DNA of 5,395 bases from Candidatus Zixiibacteriota bacterium (lineage in GTDB: Bacteria; Zixibacteria; MSB-5A5; WJJR01). The position numbers were made by a program, and so were the translations under genes. The stretch covers positions 1 through 5,395 of the forward strand of contig JAGVEK010000349.1 of the NCBI GenBank assembly GCA_020058315.1. Reading direction: 5' to 3'. Positions 1-5,395 of the stretch are shown one piece after another. The notes beneath the pieces are model-generated. The model saw only the letters and a list, made by a program, of their open reading frames with translations. It was not told the origin of the DNA and did not search any database. How positions within the stretch are numbered: position 1 is the stretch's first letter; each line of letters begins with the position of its first letter.

Positions 1-854
1 CCCGGGGGATCCCAAACGCCGGCGTGGCTCAGGACCTTCACGCGGTTCGTCCTGCCCTGGAACGTCGTCAGGCTGGAGTGACCGCCTCCCATGGCGCCGA
101 TGTTGGCATCGGCCGCCGGGTGCCGCACCCACTCTTCTCCGGCAGGGCCGGCCTGATTGCGCATATTGGCATCAGTCGCCTTGCCGTGGAAGTTCGTGTG
201 ACATCCCTTGCAGAACTGCCCGTAGTACGACGAGTCGCTCTTGGGCTCGTTGAAATTCACGTTGCCTATGTCGTAGTGGTCGCTCCCGCCATTGGAAACC
301 TCGAACACGTCCTTGGTCAGGTCGTTGGTTGCAACCGCGTAGGAAATGGCGTCGCCGCCGGGATTGCGGAGGTTCCGGTATGGATTCGAAGCGCGGGTGC
401 CACCTCTACCGTGGGCAGCGTGGCAATCGATGCACTTCAGGCCGTTGGCATTGGACCAGGTTCCGCCCGGGGCCGACGCCGTCGATCCCAGCGTATGGCC
501 TGTCGCGTCCAGGTACAGCCCGGTGTTATTCATGTTCAGGGCACCGGCCTGACGACCCAAAGTCGGGGCCGGCCCGCCGTTGGCTTCGAGAACATCGGGA
601 GCGAAGGACTGATTGTCGTGACAAGACAAGCAGAGCGCATTCGGCTCGTTACGAAGCAGATAGTCGTACGGCTGTGCTCCGCCGATGGCAGTGGAATTCC
701 CCGTGCCGTTGGCGTTGTAACCGTGTTGCTGAGAACCGTGCATGACATGGCACTCGTTGCAATTGAGAGTGCCTTTGTAATGATAATCGCCGGCGGTCGT
801 GATCCCCGCTGCTATCAGCACAAGGGCGGCTGCCAGTACTGCTACTTTCCTCAT
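1..854 (-). CDS. OmcS-like multiheme c-type cytochrome, C-terminus missing at window edge
   Basis: The reading frame is open from ATG 854 to the left edge: 284 codons, no stop. Residues 1-21 are a Sec signal peptide (MRKVAVLAAALVLIAAGITTA). Four haem-binding CXXCH motifs follow: CNECH (32-36), CLSCH (75-79), CIDCH (141-145) and CKGCH (215-219). Ten further His residues (25, 39, 44, 120, 148, 193, 223, 245, 259, 277) could be distal ligands, suggesting bis-His low-potential haems. Flanking residues match what I recall of Geobacter OmcS: CxxCH-x-MH at haem 1, LL before CLxCH at haem 2, CHxxHG at haem 3, CHTxxH then RHPA after haem 4. OmcS has six haems and polymerises into extracellular filaments, so one or two more motifs are expected beyond the edge. 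Spacing between motifs 2-3 and 3-4 is shorter than in OmcS. It probably acts outside the cell or at the outer membrane. A generic doubled-CXXCH cytochrome is the alternative. Cytochrome identity is near certain; OmcS kinship is likely. Confidence 0.93.
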   Translation of the reverse strand, partial: MRKVAVLAAALVLIAAGITTAGDYHYKGTLNCNECHVMHGSQQHGYNANGTGNSTAIGGAQPYDYLLRNEPNALCLSCHDNQSFAPDVLEANGGPAPTLGRQAGALNMNNTGLYLDATGHTLGSTASAPGGTWSNANGLKCIDCHAAHGRGGTRASNPYRNLRNPGGDAISYAVATNDLTKDVFEVSNGGSDHYDIGNVNFNEPKSDSSYYGQFCKGCHTNFHGKATDANMRNQAGPAGEEWVRHPAADANIGAMGGGHSSLTTFQGRTNRVKVLSHAGVWDPP

Positions 855-859
855 GTTAA

Positions 860-866
860 CCTCCTT
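860..866 (-). promoter_or_regulatory. Strong Shine-Dalgarno for the cytochrome gene
   Basis: The minus strand reads AAGGAGG, then TTAAC, then ATG at 854. This near-perfect anti-16S match with 5-nt spacing fixes the cytochrome start. It is the strongest ribosome-binding site in the window, consistent with a highly translated structural cytochrome. No promoter is evident in the 49 bp between the NHL stop and this start, so the two genes are probably co-transcribed. Confidence 0.85.
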
Positions 867-903
867 GAGGGGTTGATTGAGTGTCACACCAAACTCCATG
901 CTG

Positions 904-2046
904 TTATCTCTCAGTCTCCGGATCCGAAGCCACTGCTGGCGCGGCCGTCTGCTCGGTTCCGTCTGATGCCATGCCATTCACTGGGCTCAGAGATGTCGCC
1001 TCCGCTGCGGCCAGTGCACCTGGAAGCACGTACTCCTGGACGCGCCTGCCGACCCGCTCGCCCACCGTCAAGTGCGCAACCCCATCACCCGTCAAAGCTG
1101 AGGGGTACCGCAAGTTGCCGGGAGCCCAGCCGAAACCACCGATGTACTCCAGAAATTTGCCGTCGGACGAGTAGTGCTTAACCGCCTGACGGAGTCCATC
1201 CGCGATCCAGAATGTGCCATCGGCGGCGAAGATCATCGATACCGGAAATGACAGGTCCCCAGGGGCTACCTCATGCCCGGCAAAACCAAGGACTTGCTTG
1301 CCTGATGGATCATAAATCCGAACGGCCGGGGTGCCTCGGTAGTCGAGAATCCCAACCCGCCCGTCCGCCGCGACCGCCATCCCGGTGATGCACTCTATCT
1401 TCTCCGCGGACGCATCAATAAAGACTTCAGTTGGGCCTCCGTCGATGCGGTGTCTCAAGACTCCACTGCGCCCGCCCCCGATGCTCGCGTACAGCCAGCC
1501 ACCAGCATCGAGCCCAAGTTTCTCCGGGCGGACGGACGGACCCTGCCAGCCAACTTCCGCCAGCATGTCGATCTGGTCGATCACCTCACCCCGGATATTC
1601 AAAACGTCGATCCTGCTGGAGAAGAAATCGGTCAGAAAAATCTCACCGGATTCGGCGATAACAATCGAGTTCGGTTCTCCCGCCGATCGCTGCCCGTCTT
1701 TCTTGTCGGTAATCCAGTGCTTGAAACTGTAGCGCGGAAAGCCTGCCGAATCGATCACATCCACGGCGTGCCGCCCTGCGTCGAGGATGTAAGTCTCGCC
1801 TGAGAGCGGATCAGTGGCCATTCCGGTGATCGATCTGAATCCAGCAGCTCCGAGAGGCTCGTAGTGGATACTCTTGACAAACCACGGGCTGGTCTGGCCC
1901 CAGGCGGAATCAGCCGCGAAGATCACGACTGCGCAGAGCAAGACGGAGGAGATGGACCCGCAAATGAGCGACAGCATTCCACGTGTTTTGTGAAAACCAT
2001 CACATGCGATATCCCCGAAATTTGCGATGGCGGGATGTCTTCTCAC
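904..2046 (-). CDS. Exported NHL-repeat beta-propeller protein
   Basis: The 380-residue product has a hydrophobic export segment (about 27-46) ending at SAWGQ. Six propeller blades follow at about 58-100, 108-160, 165-205, 215-255, 262-302 and 305-342. Typical NHL signatures are GMATDPLSGETYILDAG, NSIVIAESGEIFLTD, GMAVAADGRVGILD and SMIFAADGTFWIADG, each followed by a strand such as VRIYDPSGK. The tail (343-380) is Ala/Ser/Thr-rich and looks disordered. There is no haem motif. NHL propellers usually bind proteins or ligands rather than catalyse reactions; here it is likely periplasmic or surface-exposed. It lies 49 bp upstream of the cytochrome, an NHL-cytochrome pairing I also recall beside omcS in Geobacter, so a role in cytochrome assembly or stability is inferred. 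The start is uncertain. GTG 2046 gives an N-region with Arg, His and Lys but a weak ribosome site. ATG 1977 gives a shorter N-region with no basic residue and no properly spaced Shine-Dalgarno. Confidence 0.88.
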   Translation of the reverse strand: MRRHPAIANFGDIACDGFHKTRGMLSLICGSISSVLLCAVVIFAADSAWGQTSPWFVKSIHYEPLGAAGFRSITGMATDPLSGETYILDAGRHAVDVIDSAGFPRYSFKHWITDKKDGQRSAGEPNSIVIAESGEIFLTDFFSSRIDVLNIRGEVIDQIDMLAEVGWQGPSVRPEKLGLDAGGWLYASIGGGRSGVLRHRIDGGPTEVFIDASAEKIECITGMAVAADGRVGILDYRGTPAVRIYDPSGKQVLGFAGHEVAPGDLSFPVSMIFAADGTFWIADGLRQAVKHYSSDGKFLEYIGGFGWAPGNLRYPSALTGDGVAHLTVGERVGRRVQEYVLPGALAAAEATSLSPVNGMASDGTEQTAAPAVASDPETER

Positions 2047-2101
2047 AATTTCAACTCGAGATCACAATCAGTGTTGTCGATCAGTACGCTTTCACTCTCA
2101 C

Positions 2102-2125
2102 GAGACGGGGTTGAGGTGCCGTCTC
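2102..2125 (-). promoter_or_regulatory. Stem-loop in the predicted NHL-cytochrome leader
   Basis: On the minus strand GAGACGG is followed by a 10-nt loop and CCGTCTC, a perfect 7-bp GC-rich stem. It lies immediately downstream of the predicted transcription start (near 2131) and 56 nt before the GTG at 2046, so it would form at the 5' end of the mRNA. No T-run follows, so it is not a terminator. A role in mRNA stability or translation is possible; chance is also possible. Confidence 0.4.
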
Positions 2126-2137
2126 AGTGTCAGCGAC

Positions 2138-2165
2138 AGAATAAGCAAATCCCGGGGAAAGTCAA
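2138..2165 (-). promoter_or_regulatory. Sigma70-like promoter for the NHL-cytochrome genes
   Basis: The minus strand carries TTGACT (2165-2160) and TATTCT (2143-2138) separated by 16 bp. They match the -35 consensus at 5 of 6 positions and the -10 consensus at 4 of 6. The predicted start near 2131 leaves a leader of about 85 nt to GTG 2046 or about 154 nt to ATG 1977. An interrupted dyad ACAAA-A-TTTGT (2165-2175) adjoins the -35 upstream edge and could bind an activator. This is the best promoter-like pair facing these genes, judged by eye. Confidence 0.5.
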
Positions 2166-2218
2166 CAAAATTTGTGGATTCAATCTCTTGTTGTGACACG
2201 TTCTTAGAAGCGATTCCC

Positions 2219-2251
2219 CATCGAATATAACTTGTTTAGTTATATTCGATG
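2219..2251. repeat. Perfect inverted repeat, 14-bp arms with 5-nt loop
   Basis: CATCGAATATAACT (2219-2232) and AGTTATATTCGATG (2238-2251) are exact reverse complements around TGTTT. The repeat is AT-rich compared with the surrounding GC-rich DNA. Neither strand has a T-run after the second arm, so it does not look like an intrinsic terminator. It lies about 54 bp upstream of the -35 box of the NHL promoter, a good position for a dimeric regulator's operator. It could also be a 3'-end stabilising or processing hairpin for the upstream operon. Confidence 0.8.
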
Positions 2252-2340
2252 CCACGGCCTAACTGACCGAATCCCAGAATGTCGCGATGACCCGTGCGCT
2301 CTTGCGATAGTTCCTTGGAGTGAAACGAGTTGACAATACA

Positions 2341-2354
2341 AACGAACGTTCGTT
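2341..2354. repeat. Perfect 14-bp palindrome, TetR-operator-like
   Basis: AACGAACGTTCGTT is its own reverse complement with no spacer. Short continuous dyads built from ACGAACGTTCGT-type sequence are typical of TetR/AcrR-family operators. A TTGACA hexamer (2330-2335) lies just beside it on the plus strand, but no acceptable -10 follows at 16-18 bp. No TetR-family gene is present in the window, so a cognate regulator would have to be encoded elsewhere. Confidence 0.55.
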
Positions 2355-2479
2355 CCTGACGTATCTTCGGATCTTGGCAAGAAGCGGGCTGGTGGGCGCT
2401 CTCGAGACATGAATGTAACCAAAACAGTAGCATTTGAAATGATTTGGGGCGACCGCAGACTCAGAGTACTTCGAGAGTC

Positions 2480-3307
2480 TCACCGGGCGATCGTGTCGCA
2501 CGGCACGGGTTTGATCACTTTGTTCAGCTTCCTTGCAGCTTGCTGCGAGATCGAGTGCGCGAGGCGGGTGATATCGTGCTGTACTCCGAGTCCAAAGAGC
2601 CATTCACCGCTGTTGCCTATCGCATGGTATGTCTCAGACCAGGCTGTCAGGCCAGAGACCGCGTCGCGTAGCTGGAGGGTTATCCCGGCAACGGGAATGA
2701 TACCTGAGTATTGGTCAGCGGTTGTCTGGTAGGCGAGGATCGTACCGAGAACAAAGTAGTCGGCGTTCAACACCTGGCGAAGGCGCTGGCTCTGGTCGTT
2801 GTCCATGAGCACGGGCAGCCGGATGCGGGCCCGAAGCGTGGCGGTCTCCACCTCCCCGGCGGATATGACGTCGAGGTTCGGTGACCGGACAAGCTGGTCC
2901 TGCATGAGACGCGCGAAGACCCGGGCGCCGTCCTCCGCTTCTGCAAGATTTTCGAACGGCAGGATGGCAATGCGCGGCCGGAAGGGGACCACCCGTATGG
3001 TCTGTTCACAAGTCCGTTTCTGCCCGCACGTGTCGGTGGCTGTCCAGGTGCGCGTAATCGTGAACAGGTCCGGAGTCGCTCCCGGGACAGTCTTGTCGGA
3101 GTAGACCAGTGTGACCGCACCACAGTTGCTGTTTGCCGCGACGAGAGTCACCGTGGAGTCAATGGGCTTGTTGCAGGGAACGACGACAATCGGTGGACAT
3201 TGCAGTTCGATTCGCGTGGTGTCTTGGGCTCGAATTTCCCCGGTGGCCCCGGCCAGAATCGCAACACTCGCGGGTACGAGGAACATCTTTGACAATGGCC
3301 TTGTCAT
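2480..3307 (-). CDS. Periplasmic protein with HYR/Ig-like and CsgG-fold-like domains
   Basis: The 275-residue product begins with a signal peptide (1-27, cleavage likely after IRA). Residues 34-108 resemble an HYR/Ig-like beta-sandwich ending TWTATDTCGQ...CEQTIRVV; it holds five cysteines (37, 45, 62, 94, 100) that could form disulfides after export. Residues 112-262 look like the CsgG/TolB-N alpha-beta fold: strand RIAILPFEN, helix, strand NLDVISAGEVE, then NADYFVLGTILAYQ and ITLQLRDAVSGLTAWSE. The loop between the last two strands is too short for CsgG's membrane-spanning hairpins, so pore formation is doubtful. A last Cys is at 270. The start ATG 3307 overlaps the preceding stop as ATGA, with GGGGA upstream, indicating translational coupling. 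A longer in-frame start at 3334 lacks a ribosome site. It probably partners the preceding lipoprotein at the outer membrane. Exact function is unknown. Confidence 0.85.
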   Translation of the reverse strand: MTRPLSKMFLVPASVAILAGATGEIRAQDTTRIELQCPPIVVVPCNKPIDSTVTLVAANSNCGAVTLVYSDKTVPGATPDLFTITRTWTATDTCGQKRTCEQTIRVVPFRPRIAILPFENLAEAEDGARVFARLMQDQLVRSPNLDVISAGEVETATLRARIRLPVLMDNDQSQRLRQVLNADYFVLGTILAYQTTADQYSGIIPVAGITLQLRDAVSGLTAWSETYHAIGNSGEWLFGLGVQHDITRLAHSISQQAARKLNKVIKPVPCDTIAR

Positions 3308-3876
3308 TTCAGCGTCCCCAGTGCCCGGCGGCATAGCTTGGTAGTAAGTTCGTCCAGAGTGTGCGTCTCGCCAATAGAGATGACCGGAAATTTCGGGCCA
3401 CCGCGCTCGCCAATCGAAATATCCCAGACGATTCGTCCTGTGGGTGCATCCACCAATTGCAGGGAGAACGAGATCATCGGGAACTCCTCCTGCCCCACAC
3501 GTTCCATCCGGTAATCACGGACCACGCCCAGAAGAATCCCCTGAACACCTGCTTTCTGCCCGATCTTTTGCAAGGTCGCGCTGTCCATGGGAATGTCCCC
3601 CGATAACCCCGCCTGGGTGCGGATGTCGTTTTCCACTCTTGTGAATTCGCCGGGAACAATAACATCGAAGTCATGCCGCTTCAACAATTCGGTGAGAAAC
3701 ACCCGCTGCACCTTTTGGCCCGACCGCGGATCGTCCGCCAGAGTTTGAAACTGAGCGACCCCAACCCGGCGGTAGAAGCCCAAGTCCGCCTCGGGGTGGA
3801 TGTAAGCGTGAGGGGCTGTGCACCCGCAAATGAGTGCCAGACTCCAGATCAGATGAACACCTCTGCGCGATGCCAT
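3304..3876 (-). CDS. Outer-membrane lipoprotein with a CsgG/TolB-N-like fold
   Basis: The 190-residue product starts MASRRG, with a hydrophobic stretch and an ICGC lipobox, so Cys19 should be lipidated. Thr at +2 rather than Asp favours the outer membrane. Residues 37-160 follow the CsgG/TolB-N pattern: strand RVGVAQFQ, a helix ending FLTELLKRH, strand FDVIVPGEF, helix LQKIGQKAG with strand VQGILLGVVRDYR, then the paired strands ISFSLQLVDAPTGRIVWDIS. It is shorter than CsgG (about 260-280 residues) and lacks obvious transmembrane hairpins, so it may be a GNA1162/DUF799- or LpoB-type relative rather than a true secretin-like pore. ATG 3876 is chosen because AGAAGGTG sits 5 nt upstream and the lipobox follows directly; longer in-frame starts would overlap the barrel gene. 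It lies 19 bp after the barrel stop and overlaps the next gene by 4 bp. Confidence 0.87.
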   Translation of the reverse strand: MASRRGVHLIWSLALICGCTAPHAYIHPEADLGFYRRVGVAQFQTLADDPRSGQKVQRVFLTELLKRHDFDVIVPGEFTRVENDIRTQAGLSGDIPMDSATLQKIGQKAGVQGILLGVVRDYRMERVGQEEFPMISFSLQLVDAPTGRIVWDISIGERGGPKFPVISIGETHTLDELTTKLCRRALGTLK

Positions 3877-3881
3877 AATTA

Positions 3882-3889
3882 CACCTTCT
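3882..3889 (-). promoter_or_regulatory. Ribosome-binding site deciding the lipoprotein start
   Basis: The minus strand reads AGAAGGTG, then 5 nt, then ATG at 3876. The site lies within the 19-bp gap after the barrel gene's stop. It selects the start that places the lipobox at the normal distance from the N-terminus, over in-frame starts up to about 47 codons earlier. Confidence 0.7.
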
Positions 3890-3895
3890 GCCGCA

Positions 3896-5395
3896 TTAGA
3901 ATGACGTTGAGATGCCGATGCCCCAGTTATCAGTTGTCGCGCCGTCATTGCTGGTCTGGCGCGCGTATTGCCCTGTGACCGTTGTGCTGGTTCCAACCCA
4001 CCATGTGCCACTTGCAACCAGTGACGCCGGCTGCCGCGCCTGCTTCGGCGGAGTTGTCCCTCCTGCTGGCACCGATAGCTGACGCTCGGAATAATTGAAG
4101 CTCACGTTTGCGAATGATGGCCAGCGGTATGTCCCCGTTGCCGACCATGCCCCGCTCCACTTGGCGGTTGCAAGCCGGGTTCGGCGGATCGACCATGTAC
4201 CTGAGAGGCTCATATTGTCCGCCGGGACGTACTGCACATTTGTATTATAGCCCTCTTCGGTGATATGAAAAGCAGACAGTTCGGCGGCGCTCACGAGGGC
4301 TGTATAGCCAGCCTGGACCTGCGCGCTCGACAGCGGCTCCAATCGCGCGTAGATGTTGATGTTCCCGCCAAACCGCTCAGCCTGCCGTCCATGCCGGTCG
4401 CCCAGGCTTAGTTCCGCGGACCAGTCGGTGCGCCGGAAGGGCCGCCCGCGGAAAGACAGGAAGTAAGCGTCGTTGTAACGCATTCCCTTTGGGGCACCCG
4501 AGGAGACAATCCGGTAGGCGGTCGCGAAAACCCGGATCTGCCTGTAGAGTCTTCCTTCCGATGTTGCACGGCCCTGCCAGTAATCGGTCCGCTGGCCATC
4601 TTCTCCCTGCCTGCGTCCTGTCTGCTCGAAATACCGTGACACCGATCCGTTGAAAACGGCAGCCGGAGTCCAGCCGATCGCCGCGGTGGCGGTATGGTCG
4701 GTGGGGCGTTCCCGAATTCCGCCTGGGCGTGTGACATCGAGGAAGCGACCGCTGTACTGGGCAAACCAGTTAAAGGCAGGGAGAGGATCGCCCAAGAGAC
4801 TCAGGGTTCCCGCGTGCTGATCCTGAGCACCGACCACCGCCGATGATTGCTTGTTCCATGTTCGATCGAAGTTGTACCCCATGCTCAGGCGGTGATGCCA
4901 TGGAAGAGCACGTTCCGTCGAAGCGAGCGCCCGGTAGATCTCGACCATATCAGGTCGAGATCCCTGTGAAGTTCGCACTTGGCGTGAATACCCCGCCGAA
5001 AGCACGTTCGACCGCGGTTGCCAGGTTACCATGTACGAGTCCCAGCGTTCACGGCCGGTGCCTCTTTCCGACTGCGTGCGGCGGGAGCGCAAAAAATCGC
5101 AGGCAATACGCGGCCAGTGCTCGGGTTGAACGAACAAGCCACCGCGCCAGCGCCGGCTGATCTCCTCGTTCCCTTTGCCTCCCGCTCCCTGCTGTGACTG
5201 GGTGTAAGGCTCGTACGATAACTGCCCGCCATATCCGACGCTCGACAGCAGCCATTCGTACCGGGGACGAAATTCTGCCGCCCGGCCCCGTTGGCGCGCA
5301 TGGTGGCTGAACGTGCCGATGAAGGTGATCTGGTTCTTATAGAAGAGCCGGTCGGAAACTCGCAGATAATACTGCTGGAAGAGCGCCCCGTGGCC
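3896..5395 (-). CDS. Outer-membrane beta-barrel protein, N-terminus beyond window edge
   Basis: The frame is open from the right edge to TAA-type termination at 3896-3898, giving 499 visible residues; the true start lies upstream of the window. The product shows alternating polar/aromatic beta-strands with Tyr/Trp-rich girdles throughout, for example ITFIGTFSHH, WDSYMVTWQPRSN, HTATAAIGWTPAAVFNGSVSRYFEQ, GNINIYARLEPLSSAQVQAGYTALV, FANVSFNYSERQ and TWWVGTSTTVTGQYARQ. It ends WGIGISTSF; a C-terminal Phe in such a strand is the classic BAM recognition signal of outer-membrane barrels. One Cys and no CXXCH are visible. The strand count would suit a large barrel, but the family is not recognised; MtrB/PioB-type porins of electron conduits are one candidate by context only. 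An internal TTG at 5137 could be miscalled as the start, but the upstream frame continues in the same barrel style. It leads the operon with the lipoprotein 19 bp downstream. Confidence 0.85.
   Translation of the reverse strand, partial: GHGALFQQYYLRVSDRLFYKNQITFIGTFSHHARQRGRAAEFRPRYEWLLSSVGYGGQLSYEPYTQSQQGAGGKGNEEISRRWRGGLFVQPEHWPRIACDFLRSRRTQSERGTGRERWDSYMVTWQPRSNVLSAGYSRQVRTSQGSRPDMVEIYRALASTERALPWHHRLSMGYNFDRTWNKQSSAVVGAQDQHAGTLSLLGDPLPAFNWFAQYSGRFLDVTRPGGIRERPTDHTATAAIGWTPAAVFNGSVSRYFEQTGRRQGEDGQRTDYWQGRATSEGRLYRQIRVFATAYRIVSSGAPKGMRYNDAYFLSFRGRPFRRTDWSAELSLGDRHGRQAERFGGNINIYARLEPLSSAQVQAGYTALVSAAELSAFHITEEGYNTNVQYVPADNMSLSGTWSIRRTRLATAKWSGAWSATGTYRWPSFANVSFNYSERQLSVPAGGTTPPKQARQPASLVASGTWWVGTSTTVTGQYARQTSNDGATTDNWGIGISTSF
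4937..4962. repeat. 10-bp inverted repeat inside the beta-barrel gene
   Basis: GATCTCGACC (4937-4946) and GGTCGAGATC (4953-4962) are exact reverse complements separated by ATATCA. They fall wholly within the barrel coding sequence, encoding part of SRPDMVEIY. A hairpin could form in the mRNA, but coding constraint and chance explain it equally well. Confidence 0.6.

Larger units (their letters stand above)
2047..2479. other. Non-coding regulatory interval between the two gene blocks
   Basis: This 433-bp stretch separates the barrel/CsgG-like operon from the NHL-cytochrome pair. Short open frames on both strands look like chance: none has a recognisable motif, a good ribosome site or a coherent domain. 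The region contains a 14-bp palindrome, a long perfect hairpin, a sigma70-like promoter and a small leader stem-loop, each listed separately. Just past the upstream operon's stop there is only a weak 6-bp inverted repeat (AGACTC/GAGTCT, 2457-2480) with no T-run, so no clear rho-independent terminator ends the upstream operon. I see no GEMM (c-di-GMP) riboswitch core, although such riboswitches often precede cytochrome genes in Geobacter. Confidence 0.6.

Noticed and set aside
1..12. CCCGGGGGATCC at the left edge resembling SmaI-BamHI vector polylinker
   Set aside because: It has one G more than the usual pUC polylinker, and the cytochrome frame continues sensibly through it (GVWDPP), so native sequence is more likely.
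24..1181. A 385-codon plus-strand open frame, among the longest in the window
   Set aside because: It lies antisense across the cytochrome and the end of the NHL gene, both firmly identified by CXXCH motifs, signal peptide and NHL repeats. Its translation has no recognisable domain and no ribosome site was found.
2043..2068. Two direct TCACAAT heptamers near the NHL start, considered as a CRP/FNR-type site
   Set aside because: They are direct rather than inverted, do not fit the TGTGA-N6-TCACA or TTGAT-N4-ATCAA layout, and lie downstream of the predicted promoter.
2047..2479. GEMM (c-di-GMP/cGAMP) riboswitch in the leader, common before Geobacter cytochrome genes
   Set aside because: No GEMM core sequences or receptor-like arrangement could be found on the minus strand.
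2457..2480. Inverted repeat AGACTC/GAGTCT at the end of the HYR/CsgG-like gene as a terminator
   Set aside because: Only 6 bp of stem with a 12-nt loop and no T-run; too weak to call.
2236..2603. Several minus-strand open frames covering the intergenic region
   Set aside because: Overlapping frames of 60-114 codons with no motif, no good ribosome site and inconsistent composition. One merely ends inside the hairpin arm by chance.
2409..2732. Plus-strand open frame starting in the intergenic region
   Set aside because: Most of it overlaps antisense the well-supported HYR/CsgG-like gene; the translation shows no domain.

Overview
This window looks like part of an extracellular electron-transfer locus from a Gram-negative (diderm) bacterium. 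The evidence is an exported multiheme c-type cytochrome, an outer-membrane beta-barrel ending in Phe, a lipoprotein with a lipobox, and periplasmic proteins with signal peptides. The DNA is moderately GC-rich. The HYR/Ig-like module and the OmcS-like cytochrome fit a metal-reducing deltaproteobacterium or an uncultured FCB/Acidobacteria-type lineage, but the sequence alone does not settle the taxon. All five supported genes lie on the minus strand, so transcription runs from high to low coordinates. I found no credible plus-strand gene, RNA gene, CRISPR array or insertion sequence.

Upstream block (5395 to 2480): three tightly packed genes. The first is an outer-membrane beta-barrel whose N-terminus lies outside the window. 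After 19 bp comes a CsgG-fold-like lipoprotein. The third gene, joined to it by an ATGA stop/start overlap, encodes a signal peptide, an HYR/Ig-like domain and a second CsgG-fold-like domain. They look like one translationally coupled operon building an outer-membrane-associated assembly.

Intergenic region (2479 to 2047): 433 bp with no convincing gene. It holds a 14-bp palindrome, a perfect hairpin (14-bp arms, 5-nt loop) and a sigma70-like promoter (TTGACT-16-TATTCT) reading towards the downstream genes. The predicted leader contains a 7-bp stem-loop.

Downstream block (2046 to 1): an exported six-bladed NHL beta-propeller protein, then, 49 bp later behind a strong Shine-Dalgarno, a multiheme cytochrome c running off the left edge. 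Four CXXCH motifs are visible. Their flanking residues and order resemble OmcS, the hexaheme cytochrome that polymerises into extracellular nanowires in Geobacter. The working model (inference) is a nanowire-type cytochrome, an NHL partner, and a neighbouring outer-membrane barrel/CsgG-like module that could take part in export or anchoring.
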